Position numbers and translations under genes: made by a program | The notes under the pieces: generated by a model | Database searches by the model: none | What the model was told of the DNA's origin: nothing | The model's input: the letters and a program-made list of their open reading frames with translations, nothing else | Assembly: GCF_000359125.1 (NCBI RefSeq) | Contig: NZ_CAAF010000087.1 | Span: 40,906 to 104,905, forward strand | Length of the DNA: 64,000 bases | Direction of reading: 5' to 3' | Source: Mesorhizobium sp. STM 4661 | Lineage (GTDB): Bacteria > Pseudomonadota > Alphaproteobacteria > Rhizobiales > Rhizobiaceae | Shown: piece by piece, positions 36,185 through 45,713 of the stretch | Layout: every line of letters starts with the position of its first letter | Position numbering within the stretch: the stretch's first letter is position 1

Positions 36185-36585
36185 AACCGTCGCGTCGGAC
36201 CTCTGTCGTGCAAAATTTCAGCATGTTAGAGAAGTTAACGCAGGAGGAGGCAGGTCGAACTTCGGTATAAGGCTGAACCCAGCCGATACTGCTAGCAAAA
36301 TCGACTTGCTATTTAATCGCTTAGTGAACTTTAGGGAGGATCAGAATGCGCCAGGACCCAGTAAATAAAGATGGCGTTTCTTTCCCCCTGTACATACTTG
36401 CCGAGACAATTATCGATTTCAACTGAGTGATGAACTCCTAATTGTCGTCGGTCACGGCGGTTGCTCTCGTTGAATCTCGTTTGCCTCGAGTTCTGCGTAG
36501 CGACGCACGGCCCGGTTTCATAGTGCCGAAACCGACAAAGCCATCTCAACCGGCACATAGCAAAACTTGCTCCAGGGAGGAACTC

Positions 36586-37551
36586 ATGAGCGGAATGAAA
36601 CTGAAATTCGGCGTGGCAGCTATCGCGGCGCTTCTGTCCGCCGGAACGGCCGGTGCGAAGGATCTCACCTTCGGGTACGTGCCCGCAAGCCTCGAGTATC
36701 CCTACAATGTCATGACCGCGAAGGGCTTCGAGGAGGCCGCCAAGAAGGCGGGCGTCAAGACCGTTGTGCTCGATCCGCGCGGCAGTGTGGAGAAGCAGGG
36801 CAACGCGTTGGACGATCTTCTTTCTCAAAAAGTCGACGCCATTGGTTTCTTGCCTCTGGATTCCGTCGTGGCTGAGTCCTTCGTCGACAAGATCACCGCT
36901 GCCGGGGTGCCTGTCGTTGCTATCGCGGCACAGGTCGGTGATCCTCAAAAGCGCGACGTCAAGGATCCATACCCGGCTTTGTCGGCGTTGGTTGCGACAG
37001 ATAACTATAAGGCCGGCTACGTCTCGGGAGAAATGACCGCAGGGGTTCTCCCCAAAGACCGCAAAGCCAAAATCGCTATCGTCCAAGGCGATCCTGCCTA
37101 CGCAGTGGTTAAGCTGGATACTGACGGCTTCGTTGCTGCTTTGAAAAAAGCCAATGCAAACTATGAGATCGTTGCCGAGCAGCCGACAAACTGGACGCCG
37201 GATCAAGGTGAGGCGGTGTGCCAAAACTTTCTGACCGCACACCCGGATCTGGATGTGATTTTCAGCCAGGCGGATGACATGGCGATCGGTTGCGCACGTG
37301 CGATCGAAGCCGCAGGCTGGAAGGGCAAGCTCATCGCGACCGGCGGGGGCTCAAAGCTGGGTTATGATGCAATCAAAGCCGGGGAAATGTACGGCTCGGT
37401 TTGCACCCGTCCACTGTTGCTCGGCGAATTGATGTTCAAGGCAATGCAGGAGGCCGCGACCGATCCCAAGACGCCGAAGGGACGTTTCGTGACTTACGAC
37501 ATGCCGCCGATCACCAAGGACAAGCTGGACGACTGCCCAGAGAAGTGGTGA
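36586..37551 (+). CDS. sugar ABC transporter periplasmic substrate-binding protein
   Basis: The 321-residue protein has a signal peptide (KLKFGVAAIAALLSAGTAGAKD) and a type-1 periplasmic binding fold: DLTFGYVPASLEYPYN, DDLLSQKVDAIGFLPLDS, TNWTPDQGEAVCQNFL and QADDMAIGCARAIEAAGW. GGGAGG precedes ATG 36586. It is followed by its ATPase and permease. It is clearly paralogous to the orphan binding protein at 61318, with shared YPY, VGDP, VLPKDR, DWTP/NWTP and DDMAIGCA blocks. The ligand is probably a sugar or sugar acid. Confidence 0.9.
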   Translation: MSGMKLKFGVAAIAALLSAGTAGAKDLTFGYVPASLEYPYNVMTAKGFEEAAKKAGVKTVVLDPRGSVEKQGNALDDLLSQKVDAIGFLPLDSVVAESFVDKITAAGVPVVAIAAQVGDPQKRDVKDPYPALSALVATDNYKAGYVSGEMTAGVLPKDRKAKIAIVQGDPAYAVVKLDTDGFVAALKKANANYEIVAEQPTNWTPDQGEAVCQNFLTAHPDLDVIFSQADDMAIGCARAIEAAGWKGKLIATGGGSKLGYDAIKAGEMYGSVCTRPLLLGELMFKAMQEAATDPKTPKGRFVTYDMPPITKDKLDDCPEKW

Positions 37552-37595
37552 TAAACTTCCTTCGTCGATAGCAAACAGATTGGGAAACCCAGCTG

Positions 37596-39134
37596 ATGCA
37601 AGACAACGGTCCAATCATGCAGTTGCGTGGTATCGTGAAGGGGTTTCCCAATGGAACGCTGGCCCTGCGCGGTGTCGATCTCGATATCGAGCGGGGCAAA
37701 GTCCACGGTCTGCTGGGGGCCAATGGCGCCGGCAAATCGACCCTGATCCGGATCCTGTCCGGTTCCTACTGGGCCACGTTAGGCGAGATCATCTGGCGTG
37801 GACAACCGGTGCAATGGGATAGCCCTAAAGCCGCGAATGACATGGGCGTGGCAACTGTCCACCAGCATATTCCGCTGGTCCCGACACTTTCCATTTTAGA
37901 GAACGTTTTTCTGGGCAACGGTGGGCGCTGGCGACGGTCGTCAGCCATTCGGACCCAGTTCAACCAGCTCTGCGAACGCGTGGGGTACTGGTTGGATCCG
38001 GACACCCTGGTCAGCTCGCTGTCGATCGGCGAGCGCCAAATGGTATCCATATTCCAAGCGCTCGGAACCGGCGCCGATCTGATCGTCATGGACGAACCGA
38101 CCGCGTCTCTCGCCTCAGAAGAGCGTGAGCTGGTCTACAACACGGTTAGGCGTCTGTCTAAAGGCGAGAAGAAAGCCATTCTGTTCGTGTCTCACTTCCT
38201 CGACGAAGTGATGGCGCTTACGGATCAGGTTACTGTGCTTCGCGACGGCTTGGCTGTGATGCGCGCCAACACCTGCGATCTCGACGAAAATCGTATCGCC
38301 GAGGCAATCGTTGGAAAGCAGATTGTCGCTCTCGAGCGTCAGGCCGAAAGCCGCGTGCCGTTGGCTGTCGTTGGCAACGATCAGATCCCGCGCTTGGAAC
38401 TCCGTGATCTTGCCTCCAGGGGCAAGCTGCAGAAGATCTCGATGAGCGTTGCGCCTGGGGAAGTCGTGGGTGTCGCGGGGCTTTTGGGATCCGGCCGAAG
38501 CGAACTGCTCCACGCGATCTTCGGCGCAGACAAGAGCGCGACGGGCGAGGTGGTGCTCGATGGAAAACGCGTCGCGCGGGACACCGGCGCGGCCGTCAAG
38601 GCTGGCATCGGCATGGTTCCCGAGGACCGAATGGCTCAAGGCCTGGTTCCCGACTTTGAGATTTGGAAAAACACCACATTGCCCGCGTTGGGCGGCGTCT
38701 CAATGTGGAACGCGATTCCGGTGGGCGAGCGCGAACGGGACCGGGGATGGGAAGCCATCAGGATGCTTGGGATCAAAGCCATCTCGCCGGAAATCCTCGT
38801 CAAGGAACTGAGTGGCGGCAACGCGCAGAAGGTCACAATCGCCAAATGGCTGTTCAGTGATGTCAAGCTGTTCCTGCTCGACGAGCCGACGGCGGGTATC
38901 GATATCGGGGCGAAAACGGACATTCTGCGTCTGGTTCGACAACTGGCAAGCGAAGGCAAGTCGGTCATAATCGTATCTTCGGAATTCGAGGAACTGCTGA
39001 CGGTTTGCGATCGCATTCTTGTGATGCGTGATGGCCAGTGCATTGCCGAACGCAACGCTCGCGACACTTCAGAGCATGAATTGCTTCTGCTGGCTGGCGG
39101 CAAGAGCGCAGCGACCGAAGCCGCGCGCCACTGA
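37596..39134 (+). CDS. sugar ABC transporter ATP-binding protein (RbsA-like)
   Basis: The 512-residue protein has two ATPase domains. The first has Walker A GANGAGKSTLI, signature LSIGERQ and Walker B LIVMDEP. The second has the degenerate Walker A GLLGSGRSELLHAIFG, signature LSGGNAQK and LFLLDEPTAGIDIG. This is the normal RbsA/XylG layout, unlike the fused protein at 9997. It lies 44 bases after the binding protein and 30 before the permease. The start may instead be the ATG 21 bases later (MQLRGIVKGF). Confidence 0.9.
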   Translation: MQDNGPIMQLRGIVKGFPNGTLALRGVDLDIERGKVHGLLGANGAGKSTLIRILSGSYWATLGEIIWRGQPVQWDSPKAANDMGVATVHQHIPLVPTLSILENVFLGNGGRWRRSSAIRTQFNQLCERVGYWLDPDTLVSSLSIGERQMVSIFQALGTGADLIVMDEPTASLASEERELVYNTVRRLSKGEKKAILFVSHFLDEVMALTDQVTVLRDGLAVMRANTCDLDENRIAEAIVGKQIVALERQAESRVPLAVVGNDQIPRLELRDLASRGKLQKISMSVAPGEVVGVAGLLGSGRSELLHAIFGADKSATGEVVLDGKRVARDTGAAVKAGIGMVPEDRMAQGLVPDFEIWKNTTLPALGGVSMWNAIPVGERERDRGWEAIRMLGIKAISPEILVKELSGGNAQKVTIAKWLFSDVKLFLLDEPTAGIDIGAKTDILRLVRQLASEGKSVIIVSSEFEELLTVCDRILVMRDGQCIAERNARDTSEHELLLLAGGKSAATEAARH

Positions 39135-39164
39135 ACGGCGGGCATCTCACAGCGAGATTTAAAC

Positions 39165-40382
39165 ATGACCATAATAAAAGAGAATCGCTTGGATCAGTCT
39201 GACGTGCTTGGTCAGGACGTGCAAACCAGCGCCAAAACCAATTGGCGGAGGTTATTTGGACTTCAAGAGATGGGCGTTTACTACGCGCTGCTGCTGTTGA
39301 TCGTCACTTTGACGATCATCACGACTTATATCGGTCAATCCAACTATCTCAGTGTGCAAAATCTTTCCAATGTTATCTATCAGTCTTCGCTGATCGCAAT
39401 CATGGCGGTAGCGATGACTGTGGTTCTGATCAGCGGCAATTTCGACCTATCGGTGGCGTCGGTCGCGGCTCTTGCCGCAGTGATGTTGATCGGCAATGCC
39501 GACGCGATCGGCTTTTGGCCTGCCGCGGCACTCGCGGTGATCGTGGCAATGAGCATCGGTCTTCTGAATGGAGCAATCGTTCAATACGTTGGGATCAATG
39601 CGTTCATCGTTACCCTCGGCACGATGACCGCGGTCCGCGGCTTGGTGTTAATTTACACCGACGGACGATCGCTTTCAGTTGCAAATCCAGATGTGATCGC
39701 CACCATGAAATCCTTCGAAGGTGGGCGTCATGATGGTTTCTGGCTCGTATTGGTCGCGGGACTGGCGCTCCTGGCCGTGGCCGCATTCCGGATTTTCCAG
39801 ACCCGCATGGCGGGGAAGAGCCTGCGGCCCGCGACACTCGGAATGGTCGTGGCTGGGCTTTTCTTCCTGCTGGTCTCCTGGGCCTCCGGCGGTGAATTGA
39901 TACTGCGGAATCCTGTCATTATGATGGTCGTCTTCACCGCGATCGTCTGGTTCACGCTAAGCTTCACAATGGTTGGCCGGCGCGTCTATGCGGTCGGTGG
40001 TAATTCAGAAGCGGCCCGATTGTCCGGTATCAACGTCACGCGATACAAGTTGATGGCTTTCGTCTTCTGTAGTGGCGCGGCAGGATTTGCTGGTGTCCTT
40101 TTCGCGAGCCGCTTGCGGTCCATCAATCCGGCGGGTCTTACGGGCGCGGAACTCACGGTTATCGCCGCCGCCATCCTCGGGGGGACCTCGCTGTTCGGTG
40201 GCGCAGGCAGCGTCATCAAGACGCTGGCCGGAGCGCTGCTGCTCTATTCGCTGACCAACGGTTTCAACATCCTGAACCTCGGTGCGAACTGGCAGGGCCT
40301 CATAGAGGGCGTGGTGGTCGTGGTCGCAGCGGCAATCTACACCGTGGGCGGCACCAAGGCGAAATCCAAAACGGGCGGCTGA
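39165..40382 (+). CDS. sugar ABC transporter permease
   Basis: The 405-residue membrane protein belongs to the branched-chain/ribose-type permeases. Its signatures are ISGNFDLSVASVAALAAVML and IAAAILGGTSLFGGAGS, and it has an insertion of about 50 residues around 180-250 as in XylH. Ten or more hydrophobic helices are visible after a polar N-terminus of about 40 residues. It completes the importer with 36586 and 37596. Confidence 0.9.
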   Translation: MTIIKENRLDQSDVLGQDVQTSAKTNWRRLFGLQEMGVYYALLLLIVTLTIITTYIGQSNYLSVQNLSNVIYQSSLIAIMAVAMTVVLISGNFDLSVASVAALAAVMLIGNADAIGFWPAAALAVIVAMSIGLLNGAIVQYVGINAFIVTLGTMTAVRGLVLIYTDGRSLSVANPDVIATMKSFEGGRHDGFWLVLVAGLALLAVAAFRIFQTRMAGKSLRPATLGMVVAGLFFLLVSWASGGELILRNPVIMMVVFTAIVWFTLSFTMVGRRVYAVGGNSEAARLSGINVTRYKLMAFVFCSGAAGFAGVLFASRLRSINPAGLTGAELTVIAAAILGGTSLFGGAGSVIKTLAGALLLYSLTNGFNILNLGANWQGLIEGVVVVVAAAIYTVGGTKAKSKTGG

Positions 40383-40464
40383 GCAGCAGGTGGCGCTTCA
40401 GCGCGACCGGCGGCCCGCGAATCCATTAGTTCTGCCTCAAAAAACAGACAACCGGACAATAGAC

Positions 40465-41241
40465 ATGACTGACATACCAAGAGTGGATCTCGGCGGCAAA
40501 GTCGCATTCGTCACCGGGGCAGGAAGCGGTATCGGCCGCGCCGCAGCGATCGCATTTGCTATGGCGGGCGCGGCTGTGACGGCCGCCGACATTTCCGAGA
40601 AGGGCTTGAGGGAAACAGTCGCCGAGATCGAAGGACGTGGCGGAAGGGTGCTGGCCGTCATCTGCGACGTGACCAAAAGCTCTGACGTGAAGGCGGCTTT
40701 GGACCAGACCGTGGATAAGTTCGGCCGCTTGGACATCGCGTTCAACAACGCGGGCATCGAACAGCCCGCGCAACCGATCGCGGAATTGTCCGAGGACGTT
40801 TGGGACAAGACCATCGCCGTGAACCTGAAAAGCGTTTTTATCTGCATGAAGCACGAGATCGAAATCATGCTGCGCCAAGGAGGCGGCTCGATCGTCAACA
40901 CCGCATCGGGCGCGGGGGTCTTGGCGATCCGCGGGCAGTCCAGCTATTGTGCCTCCAAGTTCGGTGTAGTGGCGGTAAGCAAGGTCGCTGCCCTTGAGTA
41001 CGCGAACAAGAACATTCGGGTGAACGCGATCTGCCCGGGCATCATCGATACGCCGATGATCGCCCGCTACACAGGCGATACGGATGAAGGTCGGGCTCGC
41101 GTGATTGCGCAAGAACCTATTGGACGCATGGGACGCCCAGAAGAGATCGCTGGCACGGTCCTCTGGCTTTGCTCCGACGCCGGGGCTTTCGTGACGGGTC
41201 ATGCCATGGTTGTTGATGGCGGGCAGACCGCCGGCATTTAG
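40465..41241 (+). CDS. SDR family NAD(P)-dependent oxidoreductase
   Basis: The 258-residue classical SDR has TGAGSGIGRAAAIAF, NNAG, VNTASGAGV, catalytic YCASK and VDGGQ at the end. The second-strand Asp (TAADIS) favours NAD(H). The start at 40465 puts the protein 20-odd residues before the cofactor motif, as is normal; the frame upstream begins with a GTG that has no homology. It is the last gene of the ABC importer group and probably oxidises the imported sugar. Confidence 0.84.
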   Translation: MTDIPRVDLGGKVAFVTGAGSGIGRAAAIAFAMAGAAVTAADISEKGLRETVAEIEGRGGRVLAVICDVTKSSDVKAALDQTVDKFGRLDIAFNNAGIEQPAQPIAELSEDVWDKTIAVNLKSVFICMKHEIEIMLRQGGGSIVNTASGAGVLAIRGQSSYCASKFGVVAVSKVAALEYANKNIRVNAICPGIIDTPMIARYTGDTDEGRARVIAQEPIGRMGRPEEIAGTVLWLCSDAGAFVTGHAMVVDGGQTAGI

Positions 41242-41322
41242 CGGCAGTGAAACAGTCTCGATAGAAGCTTTTTTGACTCCACCGGACGTCCGTCTGGAGC
41301 GTCATGGCGATCGACGCATGTT

Positions 41323-42723
41323 CTAAGCCTCGCGTGCCGGCGGAGACAGAAGTTTCACCAGATCCGTTGCATCGGAGAGTTCCTCGAGCCGACCGGCGAG
41401 ACCCGCTACCCGGGTCACGACTTCGTCCGCAAATCTGGTGACCGAGATCGTCGCGCATTCCCTGAATTTCGAGCAGATGTCGTCCCAGCCCATTGGGTTG
41501 TCCGCGTTGCCAGGAACGCTTCGGCCTTCCTCCGACCATCGGCGGCCGTCATGGGTGAGAATCTCCACGCGGCCGGGTGGGAGTTCGAGTTTCCAATTGA
41601 GAGTTGGATCGTTCACAAGGCTTATCTTGGTCGCGATCTCGAGCACTGCACGATCGTGAAGACCATCTTCGGTAAAATCCGAGACGCTCATGCCCCGTCG
41701 GGCGATGGCGATAGAAACGAGAAATGGCAAGCTGAATTTCGCATCAGCCAATGTCGCCGGGCTCCGCCGCTCCTGAAGCGGCTGACACATCAACTCGTGG
41801 TAGTCGCCGACATGGAGACGGATCTCCGCGATCTGGTCTGGGTGCACATCGTTTTTCGTGACGATGTCGATCGCGGCTTTCATATGGCTGTGGGCGGTAC
41901 CCACACACGGCCAACGCTTGTACAGCGTCCCACTTCCAAGAAAATCCCGGCCCAGATCGCGAACCATGGATTCGCGATCGAAACCGCCGCCAAAGTAGGT
42001 ATTCATAAAACCGTACTGGCCTTCAAACATGCGATCGATGCCTGTGATGCCTTTTTCAGCCATAAGGGCGGCCAGGACAGCGCCTTTGGCTGAAAATCCG
42101 GCGTACATGCCACGAAGATCGCTGCCGCGCCCTGCTACCATCTCCATGATGCCGCTGCATTGCATGGTAGCGATGCCCATAGCGTGCGCGACCTGTCTGG
42201 AAGACAGTCCCATCGTACGGCCCGCGGAAGCTGTTGCGGCGAAGACAGCGAGTACCGTCGAGAGGTTCCAGTCCTTTTTCCAATCCACATTGCATCGCAA
42301 GCGGCCGAAGATATCCTGCCCCACAGCGACCGCCGCTATCAAATCCTTCCCGGAAACGCCGCCCCGGCGCTCGGCGACTGCGAACACCGCAGGCACGATG
42401 GAACTCGCTGTGTGCTGTCCCCATGGGGTCTGGTCGTCGTAATCCAGGCAGTGTGCCATCGCACCGTTCGCGAGCGCTGCCATCATTGCGGGGCGACGAC
42501 CGCCAAAGCCAATCACGGAACACTCCGGCTTTCCGCCGCCTTCCTCCACGATTTCCACTACGCCCCTGACCGCAGGTTCCATCCCGCTCGCGGCGAGAAT
42601 GACACCCAATGTGTCTAGAACGCTTTTTTTTGCAGCTTCGCGCGCGACTGTGGGGAGAGCGTCGTACGAGAGTTCCGCCGCGTGCCGGGCAAAAACATGC
42701 ACGAGATCGGGTTCGGTGGGCAT
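41323..42723 (-). CDS. MmgE/PrpD family protein
   Basis: The 466-residue protein belongs to the MmgE/PrpD family, which includes 2-methylcitrate dehydratase, cis-aconitate decarboxylase and itaconate-forming enzymes. Family marks are KSVLDTLGVILAASG, ANGAMAHCLDYDDQTPWGQHTASSIVPAVFA (active-site region), and KRWPCVGTAHSHMKAA. GGAGGAG lies 9 bases before ATG 42723. It diverges from the SDR at 42947 with a LysR-box-like site between. It is the only dehydratase-type protein in the window, and could dehydrate a hydroxy acid; the exact reaction is open. Confidence 0.85.
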   Translation of the reverse strand: MPTEPDLVHVFARHAAELSYDALPTVAREAAKKSVLDTLGVILAASGMEPAVRGVVEIVEEGGGKPECSVIGFGGRRPAMMAALANGAMAHCLDYDDQTPWGQHTASSIVPAVFAVAERRGGVSGKDLIAAVAVGQDIFGRLRCNVDWKKDWNLSTVLAVFAATASAGRTMGLSSRQVAHAMGIATMQCSGIMEMVAGRGSDLRGMYAGFSAKGAVLAALMAEKGITGIDRMFEGQYGFMNTYFGGGFDRESMVRDLGRDFLGSGTLYKRWPCVGTAHSHMKAAIDIVTKNDVHPDQIAEIRLHVGDYHELMCQPLQERRSPATLADAKFSLPFLVSIAIARRGMSVSDFTEDGLHDRAVLEIATKISLVNDPTLNWKLELPPGRVEILTHDGRRWSEEGRSVPGNADNPMGWDDICSKFRECATISVTRFADEVVTRVAGLAGRLEELSDATDLVKLLSPPAREA

Positions 42724-42847
42724 AGTCGCAATCTCCTCCATACACGCCCGCCCGCGCCGGCGGCCATCTCGTATCTGCAGCAATCTCACGTCACATGTCG
42801 GGCCGCATCCATAACTTCACGCGGCAAGGTCTTTTGATCTGATCGAG

Positions 42848-42866
42848 ATATAACAAGAAGCTATAT
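42848..42866. promoter_or_regulatory. LysR-box-like inverted repeat (site 8)
   Basis: ATATAAC-N5-GCTATAT has one mismatch in 7-bp arms. It is 81 bases before the SDR at 42947 and 125 before PrpD at 42723 on the other strand, so one site could serve both divergent genes. Confidence 0.55.
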
Positions 42867-42946
42867 GCGCCGATACTAAGGTGAGTTTCCGTGTTCTCAT
42901 TTCGATCGAGAGATGGAATTTTACCTGGACAAAACATTGGGAGGAT

Positions 42947-43693
42947 ATGTTGGCAAATCTAGCCGGAAAAACAGTTCTGATCACCGGGGCGTTGGGAACG
43001 ATCGGAAAGGCTTTGGTGGCTCGCTATCACGAAGCCGGGGCCACGGTCATCGCTTCGGACCGCCCCCATGTGGAAAATGCTTCCGAAACAATTGGGAAGA
43101 TCGCTCGCGACGTCCGCTATTTCGGTTGCGATCTTAGCGACCTCGCTGGCACGGAGAAGGCCGTGACCGCGCTAGCCGAAGAAGTGGGCGGCATCGACAT
43201 TCTCGTGAACAACGCGGCATTCGTCGTGAACAAGCCGCACGAGCAATTCACGATTGAGGAATACGAGAACGAGGTCCGGATCAATTCGTCTGCTGCCTTC
43301 GTCGTAGCGCGAGCGTGCAGCGCCATGATGAAGCAGAAGAAATACGGCAAGATCGTCAATATGACGTCCGCGACCCTGACCGGCCACTGGGAAGGCTTCG
43401 TCCCTTATGTCGCCTCGAAGGGAGCGATGTACGGTCTTATCAAGGCGTTGGCGCGCGAACTCGGTCACTACGGCATCAATGTGAACGGCGTTTCGCCGGG
43501 TGCGGTGGTGTCTGAAGCCGAATGGCGCCATTTCGGCGAGAAGCGAGAGGAATATCACAAGTGGATTCTGGAGCGGCAGAGCCTGAAGCGGAGGATCGAG
43601 CCCGAAGACATTGCAAATCTGGTCGTGTTCCTTTCGTCGCCCGAGGCCGACCTGATCACGGGACAGGACATCCATTGCGACGGCGGTTGGTGA
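42947..43693 (+). CDS. SDR family oxidoreductase
   Basis: The 248-residue SDR has TGALGTIGKALVARY (a classical TGxxxGxG variant), NNAA, and YVASK with NMTSATLTGHWEGF before it, then DCDGGW at the end. GGGAGG precedes ATG 42947; the GTG further upstream lacks any homology. It starts the plus-strand run SDR-lactonase-dehydrogenase-ALDH-LysR, so it would be a sugar dehydrogenase that makes the lactone for the next gene. Confidence 0.83.
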   Translation: MLANLAGKTVLITGALGTIGKALVARYHEAGATVIASDRPHVENASETIGKIARDVRYFGCDLSDLAGTEKAVTALAEEVGGIDILVNNAAFVVNKPHEQFTIEEYENEVRINSSAAFVVARACSAMMKQKKYGKIVNMTSATLTGHWEGFVPYVASKGAMYGLIKALARELGHYGINVNGVSPGAVVSEAEWRHFGEKREEYHKWILERQSLKRRIEPEDIANLVVFLSSPEADLITGQDIHCDGGW

Positions 43694-43723
43694 CGCCGGT
43701 CAAGTTCGCCGGGGAGGACGAAA

Positions 43724-44569
43724 TTGGCAACCCAGAAACCTACGTTGTTCGCGGACAATTTCATGTTCCTCGAAGCGCCGAAATGGCGAGATGACCGCTT
43801 GTGGGTATCTGACGTTTTCGATCATAAGGTCTGCGCCCTCTCGGCCGAGGGGCACCCCAAGACGTTCTTGTATGTGCCCAACCGACCCTCTGGGCTGGGG
43901 TTCCTTTCCGACGGAAGCTTGATTGTGGCTTCCGCCAAGGATCGCAAGCTCCTCAGGTACTTCCCTGGCACACAGTTGGTTGACTACGCCGACCTGTCAA
44001 AACACGCGACCGGTTGGCTGAACGATTTCGCGATCGACGAACATGACCGGATCTACGTCGGAAACTTCGGGTACGATTTCGCGGCTGGTGAAGAACGCAA
44101 GACGACTTCGCTCCACAGGGTCGATCCGGACGGCACCGTCGAAGAAGTCGCCGACGAAGTCGATTTCCCAAATGGGTCCGTCGTCATCGATAACGGCAGA
44201 ACCCTCGTTGTTGCGGAGACCTGGGAAGGCCGCCTCACTGCCTTCGACATCGACGAAGCTGGCAGGCTGAGCAAAAGAAGGCTATTCGCCGATCTTGGAA
44301 AACGGCAGCCCGACGGCATTTGCGTTGACGCCGAGGGGGCGATCTGGGTCGGTGCCTACAACACCGGTGAATTCTTGCGGGTCCTCGATGGCGGCAAGAT
44401 CACCGATTTCGTCCAGTTCGAAGGCTCCGGCATCTCCTGCACGCTCGGGGGCAACTCGGGCAGCACGCTGTTCATGACCGCTTTCATCGGAACCGAGGGC
44501 GACATGGCGGCGGGCAAGCGCAACAGTGCGATCTTCACGATCGACGTCGAAGTCCCGGCTGGCGCGTAG
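43724..44569 (+). CDS. SMP-30/gluconolactonase family lactonase (copy 2)
   Basis: The 281-residue propeller lactonase begins with a TTG codon, supported by GGGGAGG 6 bases upstream and by the need for the first strand ADNFMFLEAPKWRDDRLWVSDVFDHKV (E is a metal ligand). The other metal-site parts are TGWLNDFAIDEHDRIYVGNFGYD, FPNGSVVIDNGRTLVVAETWEGRL and PDGICVDAEGAIWVGAYNTGEF. It lies 30 bases after the SDR stop. It should open the lactone formed by that SDR. Confidence 0.87.
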   Translation: MATQKPTLFADNFMFLEAPKWRDDRLWVSDVFDHKVCALSAEGHPKTFLYVPNRPSGLGFLSDGSLIVASAKDRKLLRYFPGTQLVDYADLSKHATGWLNDFAIDEHDRIYVGNFGYDFAAGEERKTTSLHRVDPDGTVEEVADEVDFPNGSVVIDNGRTLVVAETWEGRLTAFDIDEAGRLSKRRLFADLGKRQPDGICVDAEGAIWVGAYNTGEFLRVLDGGKITDFVQFEGSGISCTLGGNSGSTLFMTAFIGTEGDMAAGKRNSAIFTIDVEVPAGA

Positions 44570-44593
44570 CCCAAGCCCAGGTGTTAGAAACTG

Positions 44594-44612
44594 ATATAAG
44601 TAAACGTTATAA
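44594..44612. promoter_or_regulatory. LysR-box-like inverted repeat (site 9)
   Basis: ATATAAG-N5-GTTATAA has one mismatch in the inner 5-bp arms (ATAAG against GTTAT). It begins about 25 bases after the lactonase stop and lies about 90 before the 2-hydroxyacid dehydrogenase start. This suggests an internal promoter in this gene run. Confidence 0.5.
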
Positions 44613-44700
44613 CTCCCTGCCGCGAATCCGACTTTGCGTTGCCGGCGGACGGGCGCGCCGATAGCGTGGCCACTCATCGATACGTTGGAACGGCGCCCAA

Positions 44701-45624
44701 ATGCATCCCGTGCTTTCTTTCCCCGCGCTCGCGGGAATGACCTATCCCTCGCTTGAAGAGCGCGACCTTCTGCGGATCGTGCCTGGGCCGAGAGATATCC
44801 TTGCGTTGCCGGAAGCCGACCGCCGCGCCGTCCAGGTCCTGATGACCAGCGCGTCGCGCGGCTGCAGCGTGGAGCTTGCCCAAGCGTTGCCAAACTTGCG
44901 CTTTGTCGTCTCGCAAGGGGTCGGAACCGAACTTATCGACGGTGACGCATTGGCTAAACGCGGTGTGAAGGTGCGCCCTGTTGGCGAAGCCTTGACCGAC
45001 GATGTCGCGGATCTTGCCATGGCTCTGACGCTGATGTCCTGCCGCGGGCTCGTGCGCGCCGATGCCTTCGCGCGCAGCGGCCAATGGCAGAATGGTCGAT
45101 TCGAGGTTGGTGACAGTGTGGTCGACATGACCATGGGTATCGCGGGCCTCAGCGGTCGGATCGGTCAGGCGATCGCCGCGCGGGCATCCGTATCGAGAAT
45201 GAAAATCGCCGGGCTGGACCGCCCATCGAACATGGGGCTTGGCGCGTCTCTGCACGCGGACTGGAAGGCCCTTTGCGCGGCGTCGGACATACTCGTCCTG
45301 GCGCTGCCGGGGACGCCTGACCTCCAGCATGTCATAGGCGCCGAAGAACTTGTCGCATTGGGTCCCAAAGGCCGGCTCGTAAACGTTGGCCGCGGGAAAC
45401 TCGTCGACACGGACGCGCTGATCGAAGCGCTGGAGAAGGGCATCATCGCCGGGGCGGCGCTGGATGTACTGGATAGCGAACCCGATGTTCCCGAACGTCT
45501 CGCCGTGTTGCCCAATGTCGTCCTCTCTCCGCACATCGGGGGGCAGACGTGGGGCCAGCGGGCGCGGGGGGCCAGGATCGCAGAGACCGAGGTCCTGAGA
45601 TTCCTCCAGGGCGAAGAAGAATAA
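44701..45624 (+). CDS. D-2-hydroxyacid dehydrogenase family protein
   Basis: The 307-residue protein matches the NAD-dependent D-2-hydroxyacid dehydrogenases. The cofactor motif is MGIAGLSGRIGQAIAARA, one residue longer than the usual GLGxIG. LVNVGRGKLVDTDALIEALEKGIIAGAALDVLDSEP and the catalytic histidine in VVLSPHIGG are in order. The family reduces or oxidises glyoxylate, hydroxypyruvate and similar compounds. It follows the lactonase after a LysR-box-like site and precedes an aldehyde dehydrogenase. Confidence 0.84.
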   Translation: MHPVLSFPALAGMTYPSLEERDLLRIVPGPRDILALPEADRRAVQVLMTSASRGCSVELAQALPNLRFVVSQGVGTELIDGDALAKRGVKVRPVGEALTDDVADLAMALTLMSCRGLVRADAFARSGQWQNGRFEVGDSVVDMTMGIAGLSGRIGQAIAARASVSRMKIAGLDRPSNMGLGASLHADWKALCAASDILVLALPGTPDLQHVIGAEELVALGPKGRLVNVGRGKLVDTDALIEALEKGIIAGAALDVLDSEPDVPERLAVLPNVVLSPHIGGQTWGQRARGARIAETEVLRFLQGEEE

Positions 45625-45713
45625 TGGCTTTCCGGCGTCCAGCTCGACGCGCGAAGGTCGGACCATGTGAACCTCTGGCCAGCAAATCGGCTTGAAAAGG
45701 GACGAAACCAGAA

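Larger units (their letters stand above)
35921..36585. other. 665-base divergent control region
   Basis: This AT-rich gap separates the alcohol dehydrogenase from the ABC sugar importer. It contains two LysR-box-like sites, at 36049-36067 and 36170-36184, 120 bases apart. No gene is recognised between them or on to 36585. Confidence 0.5.
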